From an uncultured Flavobacteriales bacterium (GTDB taxonomy: Bacteria; Bacteroidota; Bacteroidia; Flavobacteriales; Crocinitomicaceae): a stretch of DNA of 27,939 bases. The stretch lies in contig CAMLLB010000057.1 of assembly GCA_946480815.1 (NCBI GenBank), forward strand, positions 1-27,939. Reading direction: 5' to 3'. The translations under genes were made by a program, and so were the position numbers. This document shows, in pieces, positions 6,639 through 16,262 of this stretch; the stretch's first letter is position 1, and every line of letters starts with the position of its first letter. Below the pieces are notes generated by a model, which made no database searches, was not told where the DNA came from, and saw nothing but the letters and a program-made list of their open reading frames with translations.

Positions 6639-7801
6639 GAATTCTATACATCGCACCGAAGTCTCCTGCTCCGATTATTGACGGAGGTTGCTTTGCTATG
6701 ATGGAATGCCTGAAAGGATTGAGTAAAATTGCGGAAGTTGACGGAATTATCTTCGAAACACACAAACATCCGTATACCAAAGAATCCGAACGGATATTGG
6801 GACAATACCTGAAAGATCAAACGGTTGTTCCGATCAGTACGGAAATCAAAGCAGCCGGTGCTTTAGTGAATTTTCTGCGCCGGAGGAACTACAACCTTTC
6901 CCGCTTCAGATCGGAGAAGCTGTACCATGAACTGGCAAAGGGACTCAAGAAGAAATACGATTACATTGTGTGTGACAGCTTATTTGCAGCTGCACAATTG
7001 AGTCATTTCGATTTCCGGGAACTTGCTCCCGTTATTATTCGTTCTCACAACATTGAATCTGAGATCTGGAAGCTGCATGCAAGCCTTGAAACTTCGGTTT
7101 TGAAGCGTTTTTACCTGAGAACACTCGAAAAGACTTTACGCAGAGAAGAAATTGAAATTCTCAATAAGGTAAATACCATTTGGGCAATTTCCAGTGAAGA
7201 CCAGGAATGGATTACCAAGCACACCCGGCAAAAAAATGTGGTTTTGTTACCCGTTTCGATCACTTCTGACCCTGCTCTTAAACCGGATTATACCAATAAA
7301 GGATTTTTTCATCTGGGATCAATGGATTGGAAACCCAACCAGGAAGCAGTTGATCACCTGGTAAAAAAGATCTGGAGCAATCCGAAAGTTTCCGAATTCA
7401 CCTTAAAGATTGCAGGTTCCAAAAGCGAGCATTTCAGTTTCCTCAATACCAATTCCATTGAAGTTGTTGGTTGGGTAAAGGATAGTAACGTATTCATGGC
7501 CAAATCCGGAACGCTCATCACCCCGATCCTGTCCGGAAGCGGAATCCGTATCAAATTACTTGAAGCAATGGCATTGGGAGTTCCGTGTATTACAACAAAA
7601 TTGGGTGCTTCAGGGATCGATATTCCTCAGTCAGGACTTCAAGTTGCCGAGACAGACGAAGCTTTTGTTGAATTAATCCTGAAATTCCATGAAAATGAAG
7701 ATTTGAGACAAGAAGTCGGAAGTAAATCGCGTGATTATATCTCAAAAGTTCATAGTTTTGACAATTGTATTGCTTTAATGAAACACACGTTTGGAGTCTA
7801 A
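6635..7801 (+). CDS. GT4-like glycosyltransferase
   Basis: A 388-residue cytosolic glycosyltransferase of GT-B fold. The N-terminal half opens MRILYIAPKSPAPIIDGG, with the P-x-x-G-G acceptor-side loop, and has an R-S-H-N-I-E segment. The C-terminal half carries F-x-G-S-M-D-W-K-P-N, V-x-G-W-V-K-D, and the nucleotide-sugar E-x7-E type region: P-I-L-S-G-S-G-I-R-I-K-L-L-E-A-M-A-L-G-V-P followed by T-T. Sugar and acceptor cannot be deduced. ATG overlaps the permease stop by four bases and its end overlaps the next glycosyltransferase by eleven, so the three are one operon, consistent with envelope glycan or LPS assembly. Confidence 0.85.
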   Translation: MRILYIAPKSPAPIIDGGCFAMMECLKGLSKIAEVDGIIFETHKHPYTKESERILGQYLKDQTVVPISTEIKAAGALVNFLRRRNYNLSRFRSEKLYHELAKGLKKKYDYIVCDSLFAAAQLSHFDFRELAPVIIRSHNIESEIWKLHASLETSVLKRFYLRTLEKTLRREEIEILNKVNTIWAISSEDQEWITKHTRQKNVVLLPVSITSDPALKPDYTNKGFFHLGSMDWKPNQEAVDHLVKKIWSNPKVSEFTLKIAGSKSEHFSFLNTNSIEVVGWVKDSNVFMAKSGTLITPILSGSGIRIKLLEAMALGVPCITTKLGASGIDIPQSGLQVAETDEAFVELILKFHENEDLRQEVGSKSRDYISKVHSFDNCIALMKHTFGV

Positions 7802-8975
7802 AGAAAACATCCTTTTTATTGTTTCCCGTTTTCCGTATCCTTTGGAAAAAGGCGATAAACTGAGGGCTTTCTACCAACTCAAGGAACTTTCCAAACAATT
7901 CAATGTCACACTGGTCTGTACCACAGATATTCCCGTTTCAACCGAACACGAACAACTGGTGCGTCAGTTTTGTACCGAAATTCACATTTTTCAACTTACC
8001 AAACCCGGACTGATTTTCCAGCTTTTAAAAACCATGCTCGGATCCAAACCGTTGCAGGTGCATTATTTCTACCGGGAATCAATTCATCGGAAGATCCGGT
8101 CAATTATTGCCCAGACAAAACCAGAACACATTTATTGCCAGCTAATCCGGGTTGCAGAATACGTGAAGAACGAACACCATATTCCCAAAACATTGGATTA
8201 CATGGATGCGCTTTCCAAAGGAATGGAACGCCGGATCCAAACGGAATCCTGGTATAAAAAATGGTTTTACAGGCTTGAAAGCAGCCGTTTAAAAGAATAT
8301 GAACGACGGATTTTCGATTATTTCGAACACAAAACGATCATTTCGGAACAAGACCGGAAACTGATCCAACATCCTGATAATAGCCAAATCGTTATTGTTC
8401 CCAATGGAATTGATGAATCGTTCTTCGAAACACTACCCATTGAAAAAGATTACGACCTGGTTTTCACCGGGAATTTTTCCTATGCTCCGAATATTGAAGC
8501 TGCTGTTTGCCTCGCAGAAGAAATTCTGCCGAGACTTCATAAAAAAGGAATTTCCTGCAAACTGCTGCTTTCGGGAGCAAGTCCTGCAAAACGGGTTTTG
8601 GAACTGCAATCCGAGTTCGTAACGGTGACCGGTTGGGTCGATGATATTCGTGTAAGTTATCAGCGTTCCCGCATTTTTGTTGCCCCGCTTTTTATCGGTA
8701 CAGGACTTCAAAATAAGCTATTGGAAGCTATGGCAAGCGGACTTCCATGCATCACTACTTCCCTGTCTAACAATGCGTTGGGTGGTGTTGACGGAGAAAA
8801 TATCCTATTGGCAGAAGATATCGATACCTTTGTCGAAAAAATAACCGAAGGTTTAGTTATAGCAGGTAACTTTAGTTCAATTGCTTCACAAGGCAAAAAC
8901 TACATTGAACTGCTCTATTCATGGAAAAAACAAACACACAAACTGTTACAACTTTTGCAAGCTACCTCCTACTAA
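7791..8975 (+). CDS. GT4-like glycosyltransferase, TIGR03087-like
   Basis: A 394-residue GT-B glycosyltransferase. The start ILFIVSRFPYPLEKGDKLRA resembles the sugar transferases of the TIGR03087/Stp1 type associated with exopolysaccharide loci. The C-terminal half has F-T-G-N-F-S-Y-A-P-N, V-T-G-W-V-D-D, F-V-A-P-L-F-I-G-T-G-L-Q-N-K-L-L-E-A-M-A-S-G-L-P, and T-T. The start is TTG 7791 because no ATG or GTG lies between the upstream stop and the first beta strand. It overlaps the previous gene by 11 bases and the following lipoprotein gene by 55. Probably extends the same glycan as its neighbour; the product is unknown. Confidence 0.82.
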   Translation: MESKENILFIVSRFPYPLEKGDKLRAFYQLKELSKQFNVTLVCTTDIPVSTEHEQLVRQFCTEIHIFQLTKPGLIFQLLKTMLGSKPLQVHYFYRESIHRKIRSIIAQTKPEHIYCQLIRVAEYVKNEHHIPKTLDYMDALSKGMERRIQTESWYKKWFYRLESSRLKEYERRIFDYFEHKTIISEQDRKLIQHPDNSQIVIVPNGIDESFFETLPIEKDYDLVFTGNFSYAPNIEAAVCLAEEILPRLHKKGISCKLLLSGASPAKRVLELQSEFVTVTGWVDDIRVSYQRSRIFVAPLFIGTGLQNKLLEAMASGLPCITTSLSNNALGGVDGENILLAEDIDTFVEKITEGLVIAGNFSSIASQGKNYIELLYSWKKQTHKLLQLLQATSY

Positions 8976-9388
8976 CACTTTCAATCCTGTATTCCTGCAC
9001 AAACAGGAATAACTTACCGCAATGGATCCGTGGGAAATGGATCACCTCTCTTGATAATCAAACCATTCATGAAAACTGGAAACTTCGAACCAACTATATT
9101 TCAGGAGAAAATTTTATGCGTTACGAAAATAAGTTCCAGAAAGAATTCCTGCGAATATTTGAGAAAAATAACGCCCTGTACTACCAAATTGTCATTGAAC
9201 AGGACACACTGGTTTTCAAATGTAAAAACTACCTGAATGCAGACACATTAACATTTGTAAACAACCAAAATCCCTTTCCGAAACGGATTAACTATGTCAG
9301 GCCGGTAGCCAATAAAATGACCGTTTGGATTGAAAATGTGAAAAACGATCCCAACCGGATCTTCTTTACCTTTAAAAAAGTTAAATAG
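8921..9388 (+). CDS. Small lipoprotein, DUF6265-like
   Basis: A 155-residue protein with a lipoprotein signal ending in lipobox L-Y-S-C (Cys26). The mature part has L-P-Q-W-I-R-G-K-W, then E-N-W and a run of beta strands, and near the end F-P-K-R-I-N-Y, the pattern of DUF6265-like lipocalin-shaped lipoproteins (G-x-W ... E-x-W ... F-P-x-R-I-x-Y). It starts inside the glycosyltransferase gene, 55 bases before that gene's stop, in another frame; no later start keeps the signal peptide intact. Last gene of the envelope operon; ribBA has its own promoter downstream. Family assignment is moderate and the ligand unknown. Confidence 0.7.
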   Translation: MEKTNTQTVTTFASYLLLTLSILYSCTNRNNLPQWIRGKWITSLDNQTIHENWKLRTNYISGENFMRYENKFQKEFLRIFEKNNALYYQIVIEQDTLVFKCKNYLNADTLTFVNNQNPFPKRINYVRPVANKMTVWIENVKNDPNRIFFTFKKVK

Positions 9389-9413
9389 TAGTTCGCGGTT
9401 GCAGAATTCGGAG

Positions 9414-9421
9414 TAAATTTG
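9414..9421 (+). promoter_or_regulatory. -7 promoter element for ribBA
   Basis: TAAATTTG matches TAnnTTTG and lies 19 bases before the ribBA ATG, giving a short leader. No room for an FMN riboswitch exists in the 52-base gap, so control by that element is excluded here. Confidence 0.6.
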
Positions 9422-9440
9422 CGGTACTTTATAAAACAAT

Positions 9441-10655
9441 ATGTCAACTAAGTTAAATACAATCGAAGAAGCGATTGAAGATATAAAAGCCGGAAAAGTA
9501 ATCATCGTTGTTGATGATGAAGACCGCGAAAATGAAGGGGATTTTATTGCTGCTGCCGAAATGGTTACTCCTGAAATGATCAATTTCATGGCCACTCACG
9601 GAAGAGGATTGATCTGTACCCCGCTTACCGAATCCAGATGTAACGAATTGGAATTAAACCTCATGGTTACAAACAACACCGTACTTCACGAAACACAATT
9701 CACAGTTTCGGTAGATTTAATTGGTCACGGATGTACAACCGGAATCTCGGTTTTTGACCGTGCAAAGACGATCAAAGCATTGGTTTCGGAAGACACCAAA
9801 CCGGAAGATTTAGGTCGTCCGGGACACATTTTCCCTTTGCGGGCAAAGAAAGGCGGCGTATTGCAGCGCACAGGCCACACAGAAGCAGCGGTTGATCTGG
9901 CTCGTTTAGCCGGGTTTAAACCTGCAGGAATCCTGGTTGAGATCCTGAACGAAGACGGGTCTATGTCGCGCCTGCCTCAATTATTCCAGATCGCTAAAAA
10001 ATTCGATTTAAAACTGATTTCCATTGCGGACCTGATTGCATACCGCATGAAGAATGAATCATTGATTTCCCGCGAAGTTGAAGTTGAAATGCCAACGGAA
10101 CACGGTGATTTCAAACTGGTTGCATTCTCAGTGAAATCAAACGGACAAGAGCATTTGGCATTGGTAAAAGGGACTTGGGAACCGAATGAACCGATTTTGG
10201 TCCGTATGCATTCTTCCTGTCTTACAGGTGATATTTTTGGTTCTTGCCGTTGCGACTGCGGACCTCAATTACACCATTCCATGAAAATGATCGAAGCCGA
10301 AGGTAAAGGTGCGATCGTTTATTTGAACCAGGAAGGACGCGGAATTGGGCTCTTAAACAAATTGAAAGCATACAAACTGCAGGAAGAAGGATACGATACT
10401 GTTGAAGCGAACCTGAAATTAGGATTCAAATCCGATGAGCGTGAATACGGGATCGGTGCACAAATCCTGCACGATCTTGGAATTTCCAAGATCCGTTTGA
10501 TGTCCAATAACCCGAAAAAACGTACCGGTTTGATCGGTTACGGATTGGAAATCGTTGAAAACGTGGCGATTGAAGTCGGACATAATGCTCACAATGAGAG
10601 CTACCTCAAGACAAAAGCTACCAAAATGGGACATTCTCTAAAAATGGATAAGTAA
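9441..10655 (+). CDS. ribBA: Bifunctional DHBP synthase / GTP cyclohydrolase II
   Basis: A 404-residue two-domain riboflavin enzyme. Residues about 1-205 are 3,4-dihydroxy-2-butanone 4-phosphate synthase: acidic motif [23 protein letters not shown]-x-x-D-R, and H-T-E-A-A-V-D-L-A. Residues about 206-404 are GTP cyclohydrolase II, with the zinc cysteines in S-S-C-L-T-G-D and R-C-D-C-G, the catalytic [10 protein letters not shown], and N-N-P-K-K. The two domains make the two precursors of riboflavin from ribulose-5-phosphate and GTP. Both active sites look complete, as usual for the fused Bacteroidota form. The stop codon overlaps the next gene's ATG by one base. Confidence 0.96.
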   Translation: MSTKLNTIEEAIEDIKAGKVIIVVDDEDRENEGDFIAAAEMVTPEMINFMATHGRGLICTPLTESRCNELELNLMVTNNTVLHETQFTVSVDLIGHGCTTGISVFDRAKTIKALVSEDTKPEDLGRPGHIFPLRAKKGGVLQRTGHTEAAVDLARLAGFKPAGILVEILNEDGSMSRLPQLFQIAKKFDLKLISIADLIAYRMKNESLISREVEVEMPTEHGDFKLVAFSVKSNGQEHLALVKGTWEPNEPILVRMHSSCLTGDIFGSCRCDCGPQLHHSMKMIEAEGKGAIVYLNQEGRGIGLLNKLKAYKLQEEGYDTVEANLKLGFKSDEREYGIGAQILHDLGISKIRLMSNNPKKRTGLIGYGLEIVENVAIEVGHNAHNESYLKTKATKMGHSLKMDK

Positions 10656-11305
10656 TGCTTGTTGCAAAGGGAATTCGAAAGAAGTACGGCCAATTAGATG
10701 TATTGAAGGGCATCGACCTGGAAATTCAATCCGGGGAAATTGTTTCCATTGTAGGTTCTTCCGGGGCCGGAAAAACAACCCTGCTTCAAATTTTGGGCAC
10801 CCTCGACAAACCGGATTCCGGGAGCTTAACATTGAATGGAATCAATCCATTTTCATTGAACTCAAAAGGTTTGGCCGAATTCCGGAACCAAAAAATCGGT
10901 TTCATTTTCCAGTTTCATCAGTTATTGCCTGAATTCACAGCCTTGGAAAATGTTGTAATGCCCGCTTTGATCGGTGGAAAAGGAATGAACGAGTCCAAAG
11001 AACGTGCAAAACACCTGCTGAACAAGCTGGGACTTGGCGACCGTGAAAATCACCAGCCCTCTGCCCTTTCGGGCGGAGAACAACAGCGTGTTGCTGTTGC
11101 AAGAGCATTAATGAATGAGCCCGATATCATTTTTGCGGATGAACCTTCCGGAAACCTGGATTCCAAAAACGCAGCAGAATTGCATCAATTATTTTTCGAT
11201 TTGCGAAAAGAATTCGGTCAGACATTTGTAATCGTTACACACAACAACCTGCTTGCTGAAATGGCCGACAGGTCAATCGTAATGGCCGACGGATCCTTAA
11301 AATGA
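10655..11305 (+). CDS. LolD-like ABC transporter ATP-binding protein
   Basis: A 216-residue ABC ATPase. Walker A is GSSGAGKTT at 34-42; the Q-loop region is Q-F-H-Q-L-L-P-E-F; signature [15 protein letters not shown] near 140-154; Walker [13 protein letters not shown]; switch histidine in I-V-T-H-N-N. The [16 protein letters not shown] stretch is that of the LolD/MacB group, which drives lipoprotein release from the inner membrane or periplasmic efflux. No permease gene is adjacent, so LolD is the likely but unproven role. It overlaps both neighbours (TAATG and ATGA), so it is made with ribBA. Confidence 0.88.
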   Translation: MLVAKGIRKKYGQLDVLKGIDLEIQSGEIVSIVGSSGAGKTTLLQILGTLDKPDSGSLTLNGINPFSLNSKGLAEFRNQKIGFIFQFHQLLPEFTALENVVMPALIGGKGMNESKERAKHLLNKLGLGDRENHQPSALSGGEQQRVAVARALMNEPDIIFADEPSGNLDSKNAAELHQLFFDLRKEFGQTFVIVTHNNLLAEMADRSIVMADGSLK

Positions 11306-12066
11306 GAACTTCCTTCACTCAAAACGAATTAAAAGCTTTCCTGGATGAAAAAGTGGAGTTGTATAACCGCCCGGATTTCATTCAAAGCGATCCGATCCAG
11401 ATCCCGAAGCAATTCACGCGGAAAGAAGACATTGAGATCAGTGCTTTTCTCATTTCAACGTTAGCATGGGGAAACCGGACAGCAATCATCAAAAGCGGAC
11501 AACGCCTGCTTGAGATCATGAATTTCAAGCCCTACGAATATGTATTGAACTACACAGAACAAAAGCACAGCTTTGTTCACAGAACATTCAACAGCGACGA
11601 TCTGAATGCTTTTTTCGTTTCATTGCAGCGAATCTACCAAAATGGCGGATTGGAACAAGCCTTCCGGCCTCATCCGGAAATTGAAGGAGTTCAGGGCAGA
11701 ATTGTTTCTTTCCGGAATGCCTTTACACAAGAACCATTTCCTGACAGAACACACAAGCACTTAGCAAATCCATTGAAAGGTTCTTCAGCTAAACGGATCA
11801 ACATGTTTTTGCGTTGGATGGTACGAAAAGACCAACTTGGTGTCGATTTCGGGATCTGGAACACAATTCCCATGTCGGAATTACATCTCCCGTTGGATGT
11901 CCATACCGGGAACGTTGCCCGTAAATTGGGAATCCTTACCCGCACACAAAATGATTGGAAAAGCGTTGCCGAAATCCAGGAACAATTAGTACAACTGGAT
12001 CCACAGGATCCGTGCAAATACGACTTCGCCCTGTTTGGATTGGGAGTTTTTGAGGGAATAAAATAA
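11302..12066 (+). CDS. TIGR02757 family protein (DUF2400)
   Basis: A 254-residue soluble protein of the TIGR02757/DUF2400 family, widespread in Bacteroidota and of unestablished function. Seen: [10 protein letters not shown] near residue 25, the helix [25 protein letters not shown], the [15 protein letters not shown] segment, and [10 protein letters not shown] near the C-terminus. Length is normal for the family. Four-base ATGA overlap with the ABC ATPase gene. It ends in front of a dispersed inverted repeat that closes the operon. Confidence 0.85.
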   Translation: MRTSFTQNELKAFLDEKVELYNRPDFIQSDPIQIPKQFTRKEDIEISAFLISTLAWGNRTAIIKSGQRLLEIMNFKPYEYVLNYTEQKHSFVHRTFNSDDLNAFFVSLQRIYQNGGLEQAFRPHPEIEGVQGRIVSFRNAFTQEPFPDRTHKHLANPLKGSSAKRINMFLRWMVRKDQLGVDFGIWNTIPMSELHLPLDVHTGNVARKLGILTRTQNDWKSVAEIQEQLVQLDPQDPCKYDFALFGLGVFEGIK

Positions 12067-12071
12067 ATTGT

Positions 12072-12146
12072 GCCTTCGACTACGCTCAGTCACCCTTCGT
12101 TTATTGAAGTAGAAAATAGTAAAAGGTGGCTGAGCGGAGTCGAAGC
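12072..12146. repeat. Dispersed inverted repeat, CTTCGACTACGCTCAG family, locus 1
   Basis: Arm 1 (12072-12095) contains CTTCGACTACGCTCAGTCAC. Arm 2 (12125-12146) contains the complementary GTGGCTGAGCGGAGTCGAAG with two changes. The loop is about 29 bases. It sits between the TIGR02757 stop and the BatA-type gene. The same core recurs at 17219, 21143 and 26747. Confidence 0.85.
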
Positions 12147-12186
12147 TACCTTGTAAATTGTTCAAAAATCGGGGAAAACTCTTGGG

Positions 12187-12216
12187 ATTCGCAATTTGCA
12201 ATTCGCAATTCATAAT
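12187..12216. repeat. Short AATTCG-type tandem repeat
   Basis: Three near-identical units of ATTCGCA / ATTTGCA / ATTCGCA followed by ATTCATAATT. Related sequence is seen as an inverted repeat at 23618-23718. It directly precedes the -7-like element of the next gene. Confidence 0.45.
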
Positions 12217-12224
12217 TATCTTAG
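12217..12224 (+). promoter_or_regulatory. -7-like element for the BatA-type gene
   Basis: TATCTTAG differs from TAnnTTTG at one position. It is separated by exactly four bases (CAAC) from ATG 12229, the same spacing as at 4302-4309 and 21880-21887, so a leaderless message is possible. Confidence 0.4.
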
Positions 12225-12228
12225 CAAC

Positions 12229-14280
12229 ATGAAATGGGTCTATCCTGAATTTTTATTTGCCCTACTGGTTTTGGTTATTCCAATACTCATTCATCTGTTC
12301 CATTTTCGTAAATACAAAACGATCTATTTCTCCAGTATTGCCTTTGTTAAATCGGTTGAACAGCAGCAGAAAAATCCAAGAAAGATCAAGCATTTATTGA
12401 TTTTGATCTCCCGTGCCCTGGCTTTTGCCTGTTTGGTGATCGCTTTTGCCCAGCCCTATTTCCCGAAATCGGATACAAACAAAAAAGACATTCAATTAAT
12501 CGGAGTGTATATCGATAATTCCTTTTCCATGTCACGCATTGGCGGACAGGGTGAATTATTAGCGCAAGCAAAGGAGTTGGCGGGTTCCATTGTAGAAAAA
12601 GCTCCAAGAAATACTCAATACGTTTTATTCACCAATGAATTGAGTGGGAACGAAAAGCAAACTTTAACCAAAGTGAAATTTGTAGACCAGGTGGCGAAAG
12701 TCAACTACTCTCCTATTTATCGTTCGCAGGAAGAAATCCTTTCCTACTGGAATCAATGGGTGGAAGATGCACAAAAAGAAGGAAATATCAAATCCAAACC
12801 ATCACTGGTTTATCTATCTGATTTTCAGAAAAATAAATCCAATCAATCAACTAAAAAGTTTAAATCAATTTCAAGTGTATCTCCCCTTGTTCTGGCACCC
12901 CAAAACACCGGAAACCTTTACATTGACACCATTTGGTTTGAAACTCCGATCCAGAAATTGGGTTCCGCTCAAACACTTTCGATCCGCGTGGTCAATACCG
13001 GGAAAGAAGCTATTGAATCGGCTGTTGTGAGTATTCAGATCGGGAAACTAAAGCGCGACTTGTTTGCAGAATTACCTTCCAACGGATCGGATACCGTACA
13101 ATTGAATTATTTTAACCAGGTAGCAGGAATTGCCAAAGGGAAAATCTCTATCAACGACAAACAAATGGTCCAGGACGACTCTTTCTTTTTCAATTACGAA
13201 GTAAAGAAAAGCAGTTCCGTGCTTATCATTAACGGAGAAGATGCTGTTGAAAATGTGGGGATTGTTTTTGGTTTGGATGATTTCTACAAAATCAAAGAAG
13301 TTTCTACCAATCAGGCATCCCAGGAAAACCTGGACGCAATTGACTTAGTTGTATTGAACGGTTTAAACCAAATTCCAAGCAGTCTGAGCACAGAACTCAC
13401 CGCTTATCATGAAGAACAGGGTGCCCTTTTACTTATTCCTGGAACCAATGTTTCTCCCGGCGGATGGAATTCCCTGCTCGACAAATTGAATTTACCATCC
13501 ATAAACGGAACACAAAGTGTTGGTTTGGGAATTCAAAAACTGAACATCAAGGATCCGTTCTTCCAGGGAATCTTTGAAGGAAAACCTGAGAATATTTCGT
13601 TACCCGCTGTTGCCAAGGCATACCGTCTTTTAAGCAATTCGAAAACACTTTCCAGCAACCTGATCAATTACCAGAATGGGACACCTTTCTTCGTTAAAAG
13701 TACCGGAAAGAATAGCGCTTACTTGTTCTCTACTTCTTTGAAACAGGAATTCAGTACGTTTACAAGCAATCAGTTGTTCTCTACTCTTCTATTGCATGTC
13801 GGGAACCTGAGCCAGCGCCAAAATCCGTATTACCTGATCATTGGTTCGGATGGAAGTTATCCTGTAAACACAAATAATTCCAGTGAAAATCCAATTCACC
13901 TGAAACAAGGACAGGTGGATTACATTCCGGTAATCTTTACCAAAAATAAACGTGCTTATCTTTCCATCCAGGGTCTGGAGGCGATTCGCATCCTGGAAGC
14001 GGGAAATTATACCATTTCCCAGGATGGAAAACCGAAAGGAATTCTTTCTACCAATTACAACCGGCTTGAATCACAAACATCAGAGTCCACAACAGAAGAA
14101 ATCAAGAATGGATTTCAACAGGCTGGAATTCATGTAAATTCAATACAAGATGGCTCCAATTGGAACAGTGCTTCACTATTGGAAATCGGTGAGAGTTATG
14201 ATAGTTGGCTTTGGTTTGTTTTCTTTGCAGGAATATTCGTCCTGTGCGAAATGGCTTTACTAATTTTCTATAAGAAATAA
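12229..14280 (+). CDS. BatA-type membrane protein with N-terminal BatA domain
   Basis: A 683-residue protein starting [18 protein letters not shown], the N-terminal aerotolerance (BatA, TIGR02226) domain, with helix 1 at about 5-25 and helix 2 at about 59-80 after the [11 protein letters not shown] loop. A von Willebrand A-like start follows (I-D-N-S-F-S-M-S, a D-x-S-x-S MIDAS), then a long periplasmic region with Ig-like strands and a G-I-L-S-T-N-Y segment, and a C-terminal helix ending I-F-Y-K-K. Such proteins in Bacteroidota occur with AAA+ MoxR ATPases and are linked to envelope stress, but no MoxR gene is nearby. ATG 12229 is preferred over an upstream in-frame TTG. The next gene starts five bases after the stop. 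Confidence 0.82.
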   Translation: MKWVYPEFLFALLVLVIPILIHLFHFRKYKTIYFSSIAFVKSVEQQQKNPRKIKHLLILISRALAFACLVIAFAQPYFPKSDTNKKDIQLIGVYIDNSFSMSRIGGQGELLAQAKELAGSIVEKAPRNTQYVLFTNELSGNEKQTLTKVKFVDQVAKVNYSPIYRSQEEILSYWNQWVEDAQKEGNIKSKPSLVYLSDFQKNKSNQSTKKFKSISSVSPLVLAPQNTGNLYIDTIWFETPIQKLGSAQTLSIRVVNTGKEAIESAVVSIQIGKLKRDLFAELPSNGSDTVQLNYFNQVAGIAKGKISINDKQMVQDDSFFFNYEVKKSSSVLIINGEDAVENVGIVFGLDDFYKIKEVSTNQASQENLDAIDLVVLNGLNQIPSSLSTELTAYHEEQGALLLIPGTNVSPGGWNSLLDKLNLPSINGTQSVGLGIQKLNIKDPFFQGIFEGKPENISLPAVAKAYRLLSNSKTLSSNLINYQNGTPFFVKSTGKNSAYLFSTSLKQEFSTFTSNQLFSTLLLHVGNLSQRQNPYYLIIGSDGSYPVNTNNSSENPIHLKQGQVDYIPVIFTKNKRAYLSIQGLEAIRILEAGNYTISQDGKPKGILSTNYNRLESQTSESTTEEIKNGFQQAGIHVNSIQDGSNWNSASLLEIGESYDSWLWFVFFAGIFVLCEMALLIFYKK

Positions 14281-14285
14281 AGAAT

Positions 14286-15560
14286 ATGAAATTACTTATC
14301 CGGCAAGTAACGGTTATAGACAAAAGCTCCAAGTGGCATGGAAAAAAGGTAGATATTTACCTGGAAGATGGCAAAATTCATGAGATTTCGACAAAAATCG
14401 AACGCTCCTGTGAATTGGAGATCAAGGAAGATAATTTGCACATTTCAAAAGGATGGGTCGATTTGAAAGCCCATTTCGCAGATCCGGGAGAAGAACATAA
14501 ATCTACCATCCAAAGCGGATTGGATGCCGCAGCATACGGTGGTTTTACACATGTTGCCGTTTTACCGTCCACTCAGCCGGTTTTGGACAACAAGACAAGT
14601 GTGGAATATGTGCTTAGAAGAAGCGAAAATGCAGTGACTTCTTTGCACCCGATGGGTTGTATTACCAAGAAAAATCAGGGCGAAGCACTGGCAGAGATGT
14701 TCGACATGTTCCAATCCGGAGTGCGCATGTTCTCCGATGACCTGGTGCCGGTTAACGGTGGAATTATGTATCGCGCATTGCTTTACTCCAAGAATTTTGA
14801 CGGAATTGTAGTTGGTTTCGCTCATGACAAGTCTATTTCCGGAGGCGGATTAGTCAATGAAGGTGAAGCTTCAACTAAAACAGGTTTAAAAGCAGATCCT
14901 GCAATCAGCGAAATAATTCAGTTGGAACGCAACCTTCGCCTGTTGGAATACACCGGAGGAAATTTACACGCAACCGGGATTTCCACTGCCGAATCCGTTG
15001 ATCTGATCCGCAAAGCAAAAGCAAAAGGATTGAGTGTGACGGCCGATGTACATGCACAGCATTTGATCTACAATGAAACTGCCGTTTTGGATTTCGATGT
15101 GAATTTCAAATTAATGCCGCCTTTACGCCCTGAATCAGATCGTAAGGCACTTTGGGCAGGTTTGAAAGACGGAACAATTGATTGTATTGTTTCGGACCAC
15201 CGACCAAATGACACCGAAGAAACAGACCTGGAATTTGACCATGCTAATTTTGGAAACAGTACGATCCAGACATTGTTCGGTGAGCTGGGAGCTTGTCCTG
15301 AATTCGACCTGGAATTGGTTGTAAGCAGATTGACTGAAAAATCAAGGGAATTATTATCCCTGGAAACGCTTCCTGTTGAAGACCAGTCCATCGCGGATTT
15401 ATCCCTGTTTATCCCTGGAAAATTGTGGGTATTCACCAAAGAAGATTTAGTCATCGCATGCAGCAATACACCGGCATTGAATAAACAATTGAATGGATTT
15501 GTTTATGGAATTATCAATAATGGTAAATTCGCACTGAAAGAAACAAGAGAAAATGTCTGA
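14286..15560 (+). CDS. Dihydroorotase-like protein, probably non-catalytic
   Basis: A 424-residue amidohydrolase-superfamily protein clearly related to type I dihydroorotase, the third enzyme of pyrimidine synthesis. Landmarks align in order: [42 protein letters not shown] and S-D-H-R-P-N. Key residues are missing. The HxH metal motif reads KxH, the metal His of the 'CHVST' motif is Gly, T-P-H-H-L reads H-A-Q-H-L, and the substrate Arg (HLR) and Asn (PNT) are Ala and Ser. Function could be structural, like the inactive PyrC' that supports aspartate transcarbamoylase, or different chemistry. A catalytic PyrC is expected elsewhere. Overlaps the next gene by eight bases. Confidence 0.85.
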   Translation: MKLLIRQVTVIDKSSKWHGKKVDIYLEDGKIHEISTKIERSCELEIKEDNLHISKGWVDLKAHFADPGEEHKSTIQSGLDAAAYGGFTHVAVLPSTQPVLDNKTSVEYVLRRSENAVTSLHPMGCITKKNQGEALAEMFDMFQSGVRMFSDDLVPVNGGIMYRALLYSKNFDGIVVGFAHDKSISGGGLVNEGEASTKTGLKADPAISEIIQLERNLRLLEYTGGNLHATGISTAESVDLIRKAKAKGLSVTADVHAQHLIYNETAVLDFDVNFKLMPPLRPESDRKALWAGLKDGTIDCIVSDHRPNDTEETDLEFDHANFGNSTIQTLFGELGACPEFDLELVVSRLTEKSRELLSLETLPVEDQSIADLSLFIPGKLWVFTKEDLVIACSNTPALNKQLNGFVYGIINNGKFALKETRENV

Positions 15561-16110
15561 TAAGCGTTCGTTTATACGTAATTTCTGGAAAGAACGTAAA
15601 ATGGTTGGAGCAATGGCTCCAAGCTCCAAATTTTTAGCAAAAAAAATGTTGCAGAAAATTGATTTCTCAACAGCTAAAGTCATTGTGGAATTGGGTCCGG
15701 GAACCGGCGTTTTCACCCGAAAAATGCTCCAAAAACTGAATCCTGACGGAATTTTATTGGTATTTGAGCTCAATGACAGTTTTATGAATCAATTGAGAAA
15801 GGAATTCAAAGACCCACGTGTTATTCTGATCCATGACTCAGCAGAAAAAATTGGCGAATACCTGGAAAAATACGGTTATTCTCAGGCCGACGCTGTTGTT
15901 TCATCACTTCCGCTTGCCAATTTCCCAAGTGACCTGAAGAATCGGATCTTAAAAGAAAGCCACCGGGTAATGCATGCGAACTCTATCTATGTTCAATTCC
16001 AGTATTCCCTGAATGCTAAGAAGAATATCAAACAATTCTTTAAACACATGGAAATTGCGTTTACGCCGGCCAACTTCCCTCCTGCTTTTATCTATTACTG
16101 CAAAAAATAA
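15553..16110 (+). CDS. Small SAM-dependent methyltransferase, phospholipid N-methyltransferase-like
   Basis: A 185-residue Rossmann-fold methyltransferase. The SAM motif I is [11 protein letters not shown] at about 50-60; motif II has F-E-L-N, and [12 protein letters not shown] is the motif IV region. The N-terminus ([19 protein letters not shown]) is that of the PmtA-like phospholipid methyltransferase group, which is also related to KsgA-type enzymes. A soluble enzyme acting on phosphatidylethanolamine at the membrane is the likeliest reading; substrate not proven. Translationally coupled to the dihydroorotase-like gene. Confidence 0.75.
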   Translation: MSDKRSFIRNFWKERKMVGAMAPSSKFLAKKMLQKIDFSTAKVIVELGPGTGVFTRKMLQKLNPDGILLVFELNDSFMNQLRKEFKDPRVILIHDSAEKIGEYLEKYGYSQADAVVSSLPLANFPSDLKNRILKESHRVMHANSIYVQFQYSLNAKKNIKQFFKHMEIAFTPANFPPAFIYYCKK

Positions 16111-16262
16111 ACTTGGATTCCTATTAAAATCCACTTCTGTTTAAGCATGCTTTTGAAAGCAAGAAAACCCTAATTTTATAATCCTCAAACTAAGAAGAAG
16201 CATTGCTTCTGATAAAGTATCCACGGAGTGGATTAAAACATAAATTAAACGATTAAACAAAC
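16111..16262 (+). promoter_or_regulatory. Hairpin-rich leader upstream of trxB
   Basis: The gap before trxB holds several short inverted repeats. GGATT (16115-16119) can pair with AATCC (16128-16132). GCTTT/AAAGC lies at about 16150-16160. AGAAGCATTGCTTCT (16196-16210) is a 7-bp-armed palindrome. ATCCAC-GGA-GTGGAT (16219-16233) is a tight hairpin. A weak -7-like TAATTTTA is at 16171-16178. The sequence AATCCAC at 16128-16134 is complementary to GTGGATT at 16228-16234, so two alternative folds are possible. Confidence 0.4.

Noticed and set aside
9389..9440. FMN riboswitch before ribBA
   Set aside because: The gap is only 52 bases and contains a -7 promoter element; there is no room for the aptamer.
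12072..12146. Insertion sequence ends
   Set aside because: The inverted arms enclose only about 30 bases and there is no transposase gene in the window; a REP-like element explains them better.
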